Of a stretch of 64,000 bases of DNA, positions 42,568 to 51,400 are shown in pieces. Source of the stretch: Apostichopus japonicus (lineage: Eukaryota > Echinodermata > Holothuroidea > Aspidochirotida > Stichopodidae); contig NC_092569.1 of NCBI RefSeq assembly GCF_037975245.1, positions 21,542,001-21,606,000 of the forward strand, in the 5' to 3' direction. The notes under the pieces were generated by a model. That model did no database searches. It had not been told where the DNA came from and saw only the letters and a list, made by a program, of their open reading frames with translations. How positions within the stretch are numbered: the first letter of the stretch is position 1; every line of letters begins with the position of its first letter. The position numbers and the translations under genes are program-made.

Positions 42568-42667
42568 NNNNNNNNNNNNNNNNNNNNNNNNNNNNNNNNN
42601 NNNNNNNNNNNNNNNNNNNNNNNNNNNNNNNNNNNNNNNNNNNNNNNNNNNNNNNNNNNNNNNNNNN
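42568..42667. other. assembly gap of 100 N
   Basis: Exactly 100 N, the conventional filler for a scaffold gap of unknown length. The repeat orientation reverses across it. The left contig ends in CTCCCTA and the right contig begins CGGGTGCCTGCATAGGGAG, so the two contig ends are mirror images broken within 12 bp of the same unit position, inside or at the edge of the loop of the first dyad. The real distance and the real relative orientation of the two arms are unknown. Confidence 0.99.
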
Positions 42668-42833
42668 CGGGTGCCTGCATAGGGAGCTGTAAGTATTAGT
42701 TAATCGGCCTAATATCTCAGTCCATACAGTGGCGCGATGGCTTGGCGCACTGTAAGAGCTGATGAGCGAGACTCTCTCTTGCATCGCTGGTTCGAACCCC
42801 GGTGCTGGCGTCTGAGTTGCCGATCTTTTACAG
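42668..42833 (+). repeat. aberrant 166-bp edge copy next to the gap
   Basis: This first right-arm copy is the most altered one seen. At 42778 a T is changed to C, breaking the TTTT between A- and B-box. At 42814-42816 GAG replaces a single T, breaking the TTTT just after the B-box and making the unit 2 bp longer. Both changes fall in the two occurrences of the 7-mer TCTTTTG, while the third T4 tract at the unit end (42826-42829) is intact. The copy carries the right-arm states at all three diagnostic sites. It may be a real diverged edge copy, as is usual at satellite borders, or base errors at a contig end. Confidence 0.85.
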
Positions 42834-42858
42834 CGGGTGCCTGCATAGGGAGCTGTAA
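42828..42858 (+). other. dyad 1: TTACAGC / GCTGTAA (representative copy)
   Basis: Seven-base perfect inverted repeat (42828-42834 with 42852-42858) around a 17-nt loop. It brackets the 21-bp segment that lies between the two splice-like sites. Both contig ends at the N gap break in or beside the loop of this dyad. Repeats every 164 bp in both arms. Confidence 0.75.
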
Positions 42859-42859
42859 G

Positions 42860-42880
42860 TATTAGTTAATCGGCCTAATA
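42860..42880 (+). other. dyad 2: TATTAG / CTAATA (representative copy)
   Basis: Six-base perfect inverted repeat around a 9-nt AT-rich loop TTAATCGGC, starting one base after dyad 1 ends. It is the AT-rich part of an otherwise GC-balanced unit. A single right-arm copy has a T to A change in this loop at 48442. Confidence 0.65.
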
Positions 42881-42890
42881 TCTCAGTCCA

Positions 42891-42920
42891 TACAGTGGCG
42901 CGATGGCTTGGCGCACTGTA
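42891..42920 (+). other. dyad 3: strong bulged hairpin containing the A-box-like site
   Basis: TACAGTGGCGC (42891-42901) pairs with GCGCACTGTA (42911-42920): 10 bp with one bulged G, around the 9-nt loop GATGGCTTG. It is the most stable local fold I see in the unit. It competes with any tRNA-like D-arm, because it uses the same bases. In the adjacent copies with starts near 61852 and 62016 the stem base C is changed to G (61917, 62081), which breaks a pair. Confidence 0.7.
42904..42914 (+). promoter_or_regulatory. A-box-like Pol III element (representative copy)
   Basis: TGGCTTGGCGC resembles the tRNA A-box consensus TRGCNNAGNNGG at its first four positions but has G where the conserved A14 is expected. 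It lies entirely inside the loop and 3' stem of the strongest dyad in the unit (42891-42920). It starts 51 bp before the B-box, a spacing within the range of tRNA genes. Repeats every 164 bp; left-arm example 173-183 on the minus strand. Confidence 0.4.
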
Positions 42921-42941
42921 AGAGCTGATGAGCGAGACTCT
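42921..42941 (+). other. dyad 4: AGAG(C) / (G)CTCT central stem
   Basis: In the left arm this is AGAGC/GCTCT with an 11-nt loop. In the right arm the G to A change leaves AGAG/CTCT. An alternative fold pairs GATG (42927-42930) with CATC (42948-42951). It occupies the anticodon-arm position of the tRNA-like element. Confidence 0.5.
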
Positions 42942-42950
42942 CTTTTGCAT

Positions 42951-42970
42951 CGCTGGTTCGAACCCCGGTG
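42951..42970 (+). other. dyad 5: T-arm-like hairpin around the B-box
   Basis: CGCTGG (42951-42956) pairs with CCGGTG (42965-42970) around the loop TTCGAACC. The left-arm version CGCCGG replaces the U-G wobble with C-G. The loop is 8 nt, where a canonical T-loop has 7, implying a one-base insertion relative to a tRNA. Confidence 0.65.
42955..42965 (+). promoter_or_regulatory. B-box Pol III element (representative copy)
   Basis: GGTTCGAACCC matches the TFIIIC B-box consensus GGTTCGANNCC at every fixed position. Its core GGTTCGAACC is a perfect palindrome, so the same box reads on both strands, but only this strand has an A-box-like sequence upstream and T tracts downstream. Repeats every 164 bp; left-arm example 122-132 on the minus strand. 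Nearly 390 such boxes in 64 kb would be an exceptional density of potential TFIIIC sites. Confidence 0.65.
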
Positions 42971-42978
42971 CTGGCGTC

Positions 42979-42982
42979 TTTT
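42979..42982 (+). terminator. TTTT tract after B-box (possible Pol III terminator)
   Basis: A TTTT run 13 bp after the B-box, with a second TTTT at 42990-42993. Pol III terminates at four or more T on the non-template strand, so either could end a transcript. A further TTTT at 42943-42946 sits between A- and B-box and would truncate any transcript from the A-box region. Left-arm equivalents on the minus strand are 105-108, 94-97 and (internal) 141-144. Confidence 0.4.
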
Positions 42983-45900
42983 GCCGATCTTTTACAGCGG
43001 GTGCCTGCATAGGGAGCTGTAAGTATTAGTTAATCGGCCTAATATCTCAGTCCATACAGTGGCGCGATGGCTTGGCGCACTGTAAGAGCTGATGAGCGAG
43101 ACTCTCTTTTGCATCGCTGGTTCGAACCCCGGTGCTGGCGTCTTTTGCCGATCTTTTACAGCGGGTGCCTGCATAGGGAGCTGTAAGTATTAGTTAATCG
43201 GCCTAATATCTCAGTCCATACAGTGGCGCGATGGCTTGGCGCACTGTAAGAGCTGATGAGCGAGACTCTCTTTTGCATCGCTGGTTCGAACCCCGGTGCT
43301 GGCGTCTTTTGCCGATCTTTTACAGCGGGTGCCTGCATAGGGAGCTGTAAGTATTAGTTAATCGGCCTAATATCTCAGTCCATACAGTGGCGCGATGGCT
43401 TGGCGCACTGTAAGAGCTGATGAGCGAGACTCTCTTTTGCATCGCTGGTTCGAACCCCGGTGCTGGCGTCTTTTGCCGATCTTTTACAGCGGGTGCCTGC
43501 ATAGGGAGCTGTAAGTATTAGTTAATCGGCCTAATATCTCAGTCCATACAGTGGCGCGATGGCTTGGCGCACTGTAAGAGCTGATGAGCGAGACTCTCTT
43601 TTGCATCGCTGGTTCGAACCCCGGTGCTGGCGTCTTTTGCCGATCTTTTACAGCGGGTGCCTGCATAGGGAGCTGTAAGTATTAGTTAATCGGCCTAATA
43701 TCTCAGTCCATACAGTGGCGCGATGGCTTGGCGCACTGTAAGAGCTGATGAGCGAGACTCTCTTTTGCATCGCTGGTTCGAACCCCGGTGCTGGCGTCTT
43801 TTGCCGATCTTTTACAGCGGGTGCCTGCATAGGGAGCTGTAAGTATTAGTTAATCGGCCTAATATCTCAGTCCATACAGTGGCGCGATGGCTTGGCGCAC
43901 TGTAAGAGCTGATGAGCGAGACTCTCTTTTGCATCGCTGGTTCGAACCCCGGTGCTGGCGTCTTTTGCCGATCTTTTACAGCGGGTGCCTGCATAGGGAG
44001 CTGTAAGTATTAGTTAATCGGCCTAATATCTCAGTCCATACAGTGGCGCGATGGCTTGGCGCACTGTAAGAGCTGATGAGCGAGACTCTCTTTTGCATCG
44101 CTGGTTCGAACCCCGGTGCTGGCGTCTTTTGCCGATCTTTTACAGCGGGTGCCTGCATAGGGAGCTGTAAGTATTAGTTAATCGGCCTAATATCTCAGTC
44201 CATACAGTGGCGCGATGGCTTGGCGCACTGTAAGAGCTGATGAGCGAGACTCTCTTTTGCATCGCTGGTTCGAACCCCGGTGCTGGCGTCTTTTGCCGAT
44301 CTTTTACAGCGGGTGCCTGCATAGGGAGCTGTAAGTATTAGTTAATCGGCCTAATATCTCAGTCCATACAGTGGCGCGATGGCTTGGCGCACTGTAAGAG
44401 CTGATGAGCGAGACTCTCTTTTGCATCGCTGGTTCGAACCCCGGTGCTGGCGTCTTTTGCCGATCTTTTACAGCGGGTGCCTGCATAGGGAGCTGTAAGT
44501 ATTAGTTAATCGGCCTAATATCTCAGTCCATACAGTGGCGCGATGGCTTGGCGCACTGTAAGAGCTGATGAGCGAGACTCTCTTTTGCATCGCTGGTTCG
44601 AACCCCGGTGCTGGCGTCTTTTGCCGATCTTTTACAGCGGGTGCCTGCATAGGGAGCTGTAAGTATTAGTTAATCGGCCTAATATCTCAGTCCATACAGT
44701 GGCGCGATGGCTTGGCGCACTGTAAGAGCTGATGAGCGAGACTCTCTTTTGCATCGCTGGTTCGAACCCCGGTGCTGGCGTCTTTTGCCGATCTTTTACA
44801 GCGGGTGCCTGCATAGGGAGCTGTAAGTATTAGTTAATCGGCCTAATATCTCAGTCCATACAGTGGCGCGATGGCTTGGCGCACTGTAAGAGCTGATGAG
44901 CGAGACTCTCTTTTGCATCGCTGGTTCGAACCCCGGTGCTGGCGTCTTTTGCCGATCTTTTACAGCGGGTGCCTGCATAGGGAGCTGTAAGTATTAGTTA
45001 ATCGGCCTAATATCTCAGTCCATACAGTGGCGCGATGGCTTGGCGCACTGTAAGAGCTGATGAGCGAGACTCTCTTTTGCATCGCTGGTTCGAACCCCGG
45101 TGCTGGCGTCTTTTGCCGATCTTTTACAGCGGGTGCCTGCATAGGGAGCTGTAAGTATTAGTTAATCGGCCTAATATCTCAGTCCATACAGTGGCGCGAT
45201 GGCTTGGCGCACTGTAAGAGCTGATGAGCGAGACTCTCTTTTGCATCGCTGGTTCGAACCCCGGTGCTGGCGTCTTTTGCCGATCTTTTACAGCGGGTGC
45301 CTGCATAGGGAGCTGTAAGTATTAGTTAATCGGCCTAATATCTCAGTCCATACAGTGGCGCGATGGCTTGGCGCACTGTAAGAGCTGATGAGCGAGACTC
45401 TCTTTTGCATCGCTGGTTCGAACCCCGGTGCTGGCGTCTTTTGCCGATCTTTTACAGCGGGTGCCTGCATAGGGAGCTGTAAGTATTAGTTAATCGGCCT
45501 AATATCTCAGTCCATACAGTGGCGCGATGGCTTGGCGCACTGTAAGAGCTGATGAGCGAGACTCTCTTTTGCATCGCTGGTTCGAACCCCGGTGCTGGCG
45601 TCTTTTGCCGATCTTTTACAGCGGGTGCCTGCATAGGGAGCTGTAAGTATTAGTTAATCGGCCTAATATCTCAGTCCATACAGTGGCGCGATGGCTTGGC
45701 GCACTGTAAGAGCTGATGAGCGAGACTCTCTTTTGCATCGCTGGTTCGAACCCCGGTGCTGGCGTCTTTTGCCGATCTTTTACAGCGGGTGCCTGCATAG
45801 GGAGCTGTAAGTATTAGTTAATCGGCCTAATATCTCAGTCCATACAGTGGCGCGATGGCTTGGCGCACTGTAAGAGCTGATGAGCGAGACTCTCTTTTGC

Positions 45901-48441
45901 ATCGCTGGTTCGAACCCCGGTGCTGGCGTCTTTTGCCGATCTTTTACAGCGGGTGCCTGCATAGGGAGCTGTAAGTATTAGTTAATCGGCCTAATATCTC
46001 AGTCCATACAGTGGCGCGATGGCTTGGCGCACTGTAAGAGCTGATGAGCGAGACTCTCTTTTGCATCGCTGGTTCGAACCCCGGTGCTGGCGTCTTTTGC
46101 CGATCTTTTACAGCGGGTGCCTGCATAGGGAGCTGTAAGTATTAGTTAATCGGCCTAATATCTCAGTCCATACAGTGGCGCGATGGCTTGGCGCACTGTA
46201 AGAGCTGATGAGCGAGACTCTCTTTTGCATCGCTGGTTCGAACCCCGGTGCTGGCGTCTTTTGCCGATCTTTTACAGCGGGTGCCTGCATAGGGAGCTGT
46301 AAGTATTAGTTAATCGGCCTAATATCTCAGTCCATACAGTGGCGCGATGGCTTGGCGCACTGTAAGAGCTGATGAGCGAGACTCTCTTTTGCATCGCTGG
46401 TTCGAACCCCGGTGCTGGCGTCTTTTGCCGATCTTTTACAGCGGGTGCCTGCATAGGGAGCTGTAAGTATTAGTTAATCGGCCTAATATCTCAGTCCATA
46501 CAGTGGCGCGATGGCTTGGCGCACTGTAAGAGCTGATGAGCGAGACTCTCTTTTGCATCGCTGGTTCGAACCCCGGTGCTGGCGTCTTTTGCCGATCTTT
46601 TACAGCGGGTGCCTGCATAGGGAGCTGTAAGTATTAGTTAATCGGCCTAATATCTCAGTCCATACAGTGGCGCGATGGCTTGGCGCACTGTAAGAGCTGA
46701 TGAGCGAGACTCTCTTTTGCATCGCTGGTTCGAACCCCGGTGCTGGCGTCTTTTGCCGATCTTTTACAGCGGGTGCCTGCATAGGGAGCTGTAAGTATTA
46801 GTTAATCGGCCTAATATCTCAGTCCATACAGTGGCGCGATGGCTTGGCGCACTGTAAGAGCTGATGAGCGAGACTCTCTTTTGCATCGCTGGTTCGAACC
46901 CCGGTGCTGGCGTCTTTTGCCGATCTTTTACAGCGGGTGCCTGCATAGGGAGCTGTAAGTATTAGTTAATCGGCCTAATATCTCAGTCCATACAGTGGCG
47001 CGATGGCTTGGCGCACTGTAAGAGCTGATGAGCGAGACTCTCTTTTGCATCGCTGGTTCGAACCCCGGTGCTGGCGTCTTTTGCCGATCTTTTACAGCGG
47101 GTGCCTGCATAGGGAGCTGTAAGTATTAGTTAATCGGCCTAATATCTCAGTCCATACAGTGGCGCGATGGCTTGGCGCACTGTAAGAGCTGATGAGCGAG
47201 ACTCTCTTTTGCATCGCTGGTTCGAACCCCGGTGCTGGCGTCTTTTGCCGATCTTTTACAGCGGGTGCCTGCATAGGGAGCTGTAAGTATTAGTTAATCG
47301 GCCTAATATCTCAGTCCATACAGTGGCGCGATGGCTTGGCGCACTGTAAGAGCTGATGAGCGAGACTCTCTTTTGCATCGCTGGTTCGAACCCCGGTGCT
47401 GGCGTCTTTTGCCGATCTTTTACAGCGGGTGCCTGCATAGGGAGCTGTAAGTATTAGTTAATCGGCCTAATATCTCAGTCCATACAGTGGCGCGATGGCT
47501 TGGCGCACTGTAAGAGCTGATGAGCGAGACTCTCTTTTGCATCGCTGGTTCGAACCCCGGTGCTGGCGTCTTTTGCCGATCTTTTACAGCGGGTGCCTGC
47601 ATAGGGAGCTGTAAGTATTAGTTAATCGGCCTAATATCTCAGTCCATACAGTGGCGCGATGGCTTGGCGCACTGTAAGAGCTGATGAGCGAGACTCTCTT
47701 TTGCATCGCTGGTTCGAACCCCGGTGCTGGCGTCTTTTGCCGATCTTTTACAGCGGGTGCCTGCATAGGGAGCTGTAAGTATTAGTTAATCGGCCTAATA
47801 TCTCAGTCCATACAGTGGCGCGATGGCTTGGCGCACTGTAAGAGCTGATGAGCGAGACTCTCTTTTGCATCGCTGGTTCGAACCCCGGTGCTGGCGTCTT
47901 TTGCCGATCTTTTACAGCGGGTGCCTGCATAGGGAGCTGTAAGTATTAGTTAATCGGCCTAATATCTCAGTCCATACAGTGGCGCGATGGCTTGGCGCAC
48001 TGTAAGAGCTGATGAGCGAGACTCTCTTTTGCATCGCTGGTTCGAACCCCGGTGCTGGCGTCTTTTGCCGATCTTTTACAGCGGGTGCCTGCATAGGGAG
48101 CTGTAAGTATTAGTTAATCGGCCTAATATCTCAGTCCATACAGTGGCGCGATGGCTTGGCGCACTGTAAGAGCTGATGAGCGAGACTCTCTTTTGCATCG
48201 CTGGTTCGAACCCCGGTGCTGGCGTCTTTTGCCGATCTTTTACAGCGGGTGCCTGCATAGGGAGCTGTAAGTATTAGTTAATCGGCCTAATATCTCAGTC
48301 CATACAGTGGCGCGATGGCTTGGCGCACTGTAAGAGCTGATGAGCGAGACTCTCTTTTGCATCGCTGGTTCGAACCCCGGTGCTGGCGTCTTTTGCCGAT
48401 CTTTTACAGCGGGTGCCTGCATAGGGAGCTGTAAGTATTAG

Positions 48442-48442
48442 A
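48442..48442. other. singleton T to A in one right-arm unit
   Basis: GTTAATCGG becomes GATAATCGG in the loop of dyad 2. Not shared with either neighbour, so it arose after the last duplication of this unit, or is a base error. Confidence 0.93.
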
Positions 48443-51400
48443 TAATCGGCCTAATATCTCAGTCCATACAGTGGCGCGATGGCTTGGCGCACTGTAAGAG
48501 CTGATGAGCGAGACTCTCTTTTGCATCGCTGGTTCGAACCCCGGTGCTGGCGTCTTTTGCCGATCTTTTACAGCGGGTGCCTGCATAGGGAGCTGTAAGT
48601 ATTAGTTAATCGGCCTAATATCTCAGTCCATACAGTGGCGCGATGGCTTGGCGCACTGTAAGAGCTGATGAGCGAGACTCTCTTTTGCATCGCTGGTTCG
48701 AACCCCGGTGCTGGCGTCTTTTGCCGATCTTTTACAGCGGGTGCCTGCATAGGGAGCTGTAAGTATTAGTTAATCGGCCTAATATCTCAGTCCATACAGT
48801 GGCGCGATGGCTTGGCGCACTGTAAGAGCTGATGAGCGAGACTCTCTTTTGCATCGCTGGTTCGAACCCCGGTGCTGGCGTCTTTTGCCGATCTTTTACA
48901 GCGGGTGCCTGCATAGGGAGCTGTAAGTATTAGTTAATCGGCCTAATATCTCAGTCCATACAGTGGCGCGATGGCTTGGCGCACTGTAAGAGCTGATGAG
49001 CGAGACTCTCTTTTGCATCGCTGGTTCGAACCCCGGTGCTGGCGTCTTTTGCCGATCTTTTACAGCGGGTGCCTGCATAGGGAGCTGTAAGTATTAGTTA
49101 ATCGGCCTAATATCTCAGTCCATACAGTGGCGCGATGGCTTGGCGCACTGTAAGAGCTGATGAGCGAGACTCTCTTTTGCATCGCTGGTTCGAACCCCGG
49201 TGCTGGCGTCTTTTGCCGATCTTTTACAGCGGGTGCCTGCATAGGGAGCTGTAAGTATTAGTTAATCGGCCTAATATCTCAGTCCATACAGTGGCGCGAT
49301 GGCTTGGCGCACTGTAAGAGCTGATGAGCGAGACTCTCTTTTGCATCGCTGGTTCGAACCCCGGTGCTGGCGTCTTTTGCCGATCTTTTACAGCGGGTGC
49401 CTGCATAGGGAGCTGTAAGTATTAGTTAATCGGCCTAATATCTCAGTCCATACAGTGGCGCGATGGCTTGGCGCACTGTAAGAGCTGATGAGCGAGACTC
49501 TCTTTTGCATCGCTGGTTCGAACCCCGGTGCTGGCGTCTTTTGCCGATCTTTTACAGCGGGTGCCTGCATAGGGAGCTGTAAGTATTAGTTAATCGGCCT
49601 AATATCTCAGTCCATACAGTGGCGCGATGGCTTGGCGCACTGTAAGAGCTGATGAGCGAGACTCTCTTTTGCATCGCTGGTTCGAACCCCGGTGCTGGCG
49701 TCTTTTGCCGATCTTTTACAGCGGGTGCCTGCATAGGGAGCTGTAAGTATTAGTTAATCGGCCTAATATCTCAGTCCATACAGTGGCGCGATGGCTTGGC
49801 GCACTGTAAGAGCTGATGAGCGAGACTCTCTTTTGCATCGCTGGTTCGAACCCCGGTGCTGGCGTCTTTTGCCGATCTTTTACAGCGGGTGCCTGCATAG
49901 GGAGCTGTAAGTATTAGTTAATCGGCCTAATATCTCAGTCCATACAGTGGCGCGATGGCTTGGCGCACTGTAAGAGCTGATGAGCGAGACTCTCTTTTGC
50001 ATCGCTGGTTCGAACCCCGGTGCTGGCGTCTTTTGCCGATCTTTTACAGCGGGTGCCTGCATAGGGAGCTGTAAGTATTAGTTAATCGGCCTAATATCTC
50101 AGTCCATACAGTGGCGCGATGGCTTGGCGCACTGTAAGAGCTGATGAGCGAGACTCTCTTTTGCATCGCTGGTTCGAACCCCGGTGCTGGCGTCTTTTGC
50201 CGATCTTTTACAGCGGGTGCCTGCATAGGGAGCTGTAAGTATTAGTTAATCGGCCTAATATCTCAGTCCATACAGTGGCGCGATGGCTTGGCGCACTGTA
50301 AGAGCTGATGAGCGAGACTCTCTTTTGCATCGCTGGTTCGAACCCCGGTGCTGGCGTCTTTTGCCGATCTTTTACAGCGGGTGCCTGCATAGGGAGCTGT
50401 AAGTATTAGTTAATCGGCCTAATATCTCAGTCCATACAGTGGCGCGATGGCTTGGCGCACTGTAAGAGCTGATGAGCGAGACTCTCTTTTGCATCGCTGG
50501 TTCGAACCCCGGTGCTGGCGTCTTTTGCCGATCTTTTACAGCGGGTGCCTGCATAGGGAGCTGTAAGTATTAGTTAATCGGCCTAATATCTCAGTCCATA
50601 CAGTGGCGCGATGGCTTGGCGCACTGTAAGAGCTGATGAGCGAGACTCTCTTTTGCATCGCTGGTTCGAACCCCGGTGCTGGCGTCTTTTGCCGATCTTT
50701 TACAGCGGGTGCCTGCATAGGGAGCTGTAAGTATTAGTTAATCGGCCTAATATCTCAGTCCATACAGTGGCGCGATGGCTTGGCGCACTGTAAGAGCTGA
50801 TGAGCGAGACTCTCTTTTGCATCGCTGGTTCGAACCCCGGTGCTGGCGTCTTTTGCCGATCTTTTACAGCGGGTGCCTGCATAGGGAGCTGTAAGTATTA
50901 GTTAATCGGCCTAATATCTCAGTCCATACAGTGGCGCGATGGCTTGGCGCACTGTAAGAGCTGATGAGCGAGACTCTCTTTTGCATCGCTGGTTCGAACC
51001 CCGGTGCTGGCGTCTTTTGCCGATCTTTTACAGCGGGTGCCTGCATAGGGAGCTGTAAGTATTAGTTAATCGGCCTAATATCTCAGTCCATACAGTGGCG
51101 CGATGGCTTGGCGCACTGTAAGAGCTGATGAGCGAGACTCTCTTTTGCATCGCTGGTTCGAACCCCGGTGCTGGCGTCTTTTGCCGATCTTTTACAGCGG
51201 GTGCCTGCATAGGGAGCTGTAAGTATTAGTTAATCGGCCTAATATCTCAGTCCATACAGTGGCGCGATGGCTTGGCGCACTGTAAGAGCTGATGAGCGAG
51301 ACTCTCTTTTGCATCGCTGGTTCGAACCCCGGTGCTGGCGTCTTTTGCCGATCTTTTACAGCGGGTGCCTGCATAGGGAGCTGTAAGTATTAGTTAATCG

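Larger units (their letters stand above)
42891..42982 (+). pseudogene. tRNA-like element, representative right-arm copy
   Basis: The right-arm counterpart in the first regular unit, one of about 130. A-box-like TGGCTTGGCGC is at 42904-42914, B-box GGTTCGAACCC at 42955-42965 and TTTT at 42979-42982. Compared with the left arm, the T-arm-like stem is CGCTGG/CCGGTG, where a U-G wobble replaces a C-G pair, so pairing survives. The GAGGCTC to GAGACTC change turns the fifth pair of the AGAGC/GCTCT stem into a C-A mismatch, so that stem shrinks to 4 bp. As in the left arm, an internal TTTT (42943-42946) lies between the two boxes and no acceptor stem is present, so I call it a tRNA-derived relic and not a tRNA gene. 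Confidence 0.55.
42855..42997 (+). other. GT-AG splice-like pair spanning 143 bp (representative copy)
   Basis: GTAAGTATT at 42855 is a near-perfect U1 5' splice-site match, and CTTTTACAG ending at 42997 looks like a 3' splice site with a short pyrimidine tract. The bounded segment is 143 bp and leaves a 21-bp 'exon' (42998-43018) before the next GTAAGT, repeating through the array. Because dyad 1 is inverted, the opposite strand also has GT-AG at the same positions, with ACTAAT ahead of ACTTACAG resembling a branch point. No evidence of transcription exists in the sequence, so this may be chance plus symmetry. Confidence 0.3.

Noticed and set aside
42500-42740. Inverted layout as a simple fold-back sequencing chimera
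   Set aside because: The arms differ at diagnostic sites in the copies next to the gap, so the right arm is not a reverse copy of the left-arm sequence beside it. A scaffolding orientation error remains possible.
42403-42784. Longer open frames (98 and 78 residues) crossing the gap
   Set aside because: They are open only because N bases are translated as unknown residues.
42855-42863. Spliced-leader RNA gene repeat, suggested by GTAAGT once per tandem unit
   Set aside because: I see no recognisable leader exon or Sm-site arrangement, and the 21-bp segment before GTAAGT does not match any leader I know. Tandem layout and one GTAAGT are not enough.
42891-42982. Tandem array of functional tRNA genes
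   Set aside because: No acceptor-stem complement, poor anticodon stem, no U33, an 8-nt T-loop and a TTTT inside the element.
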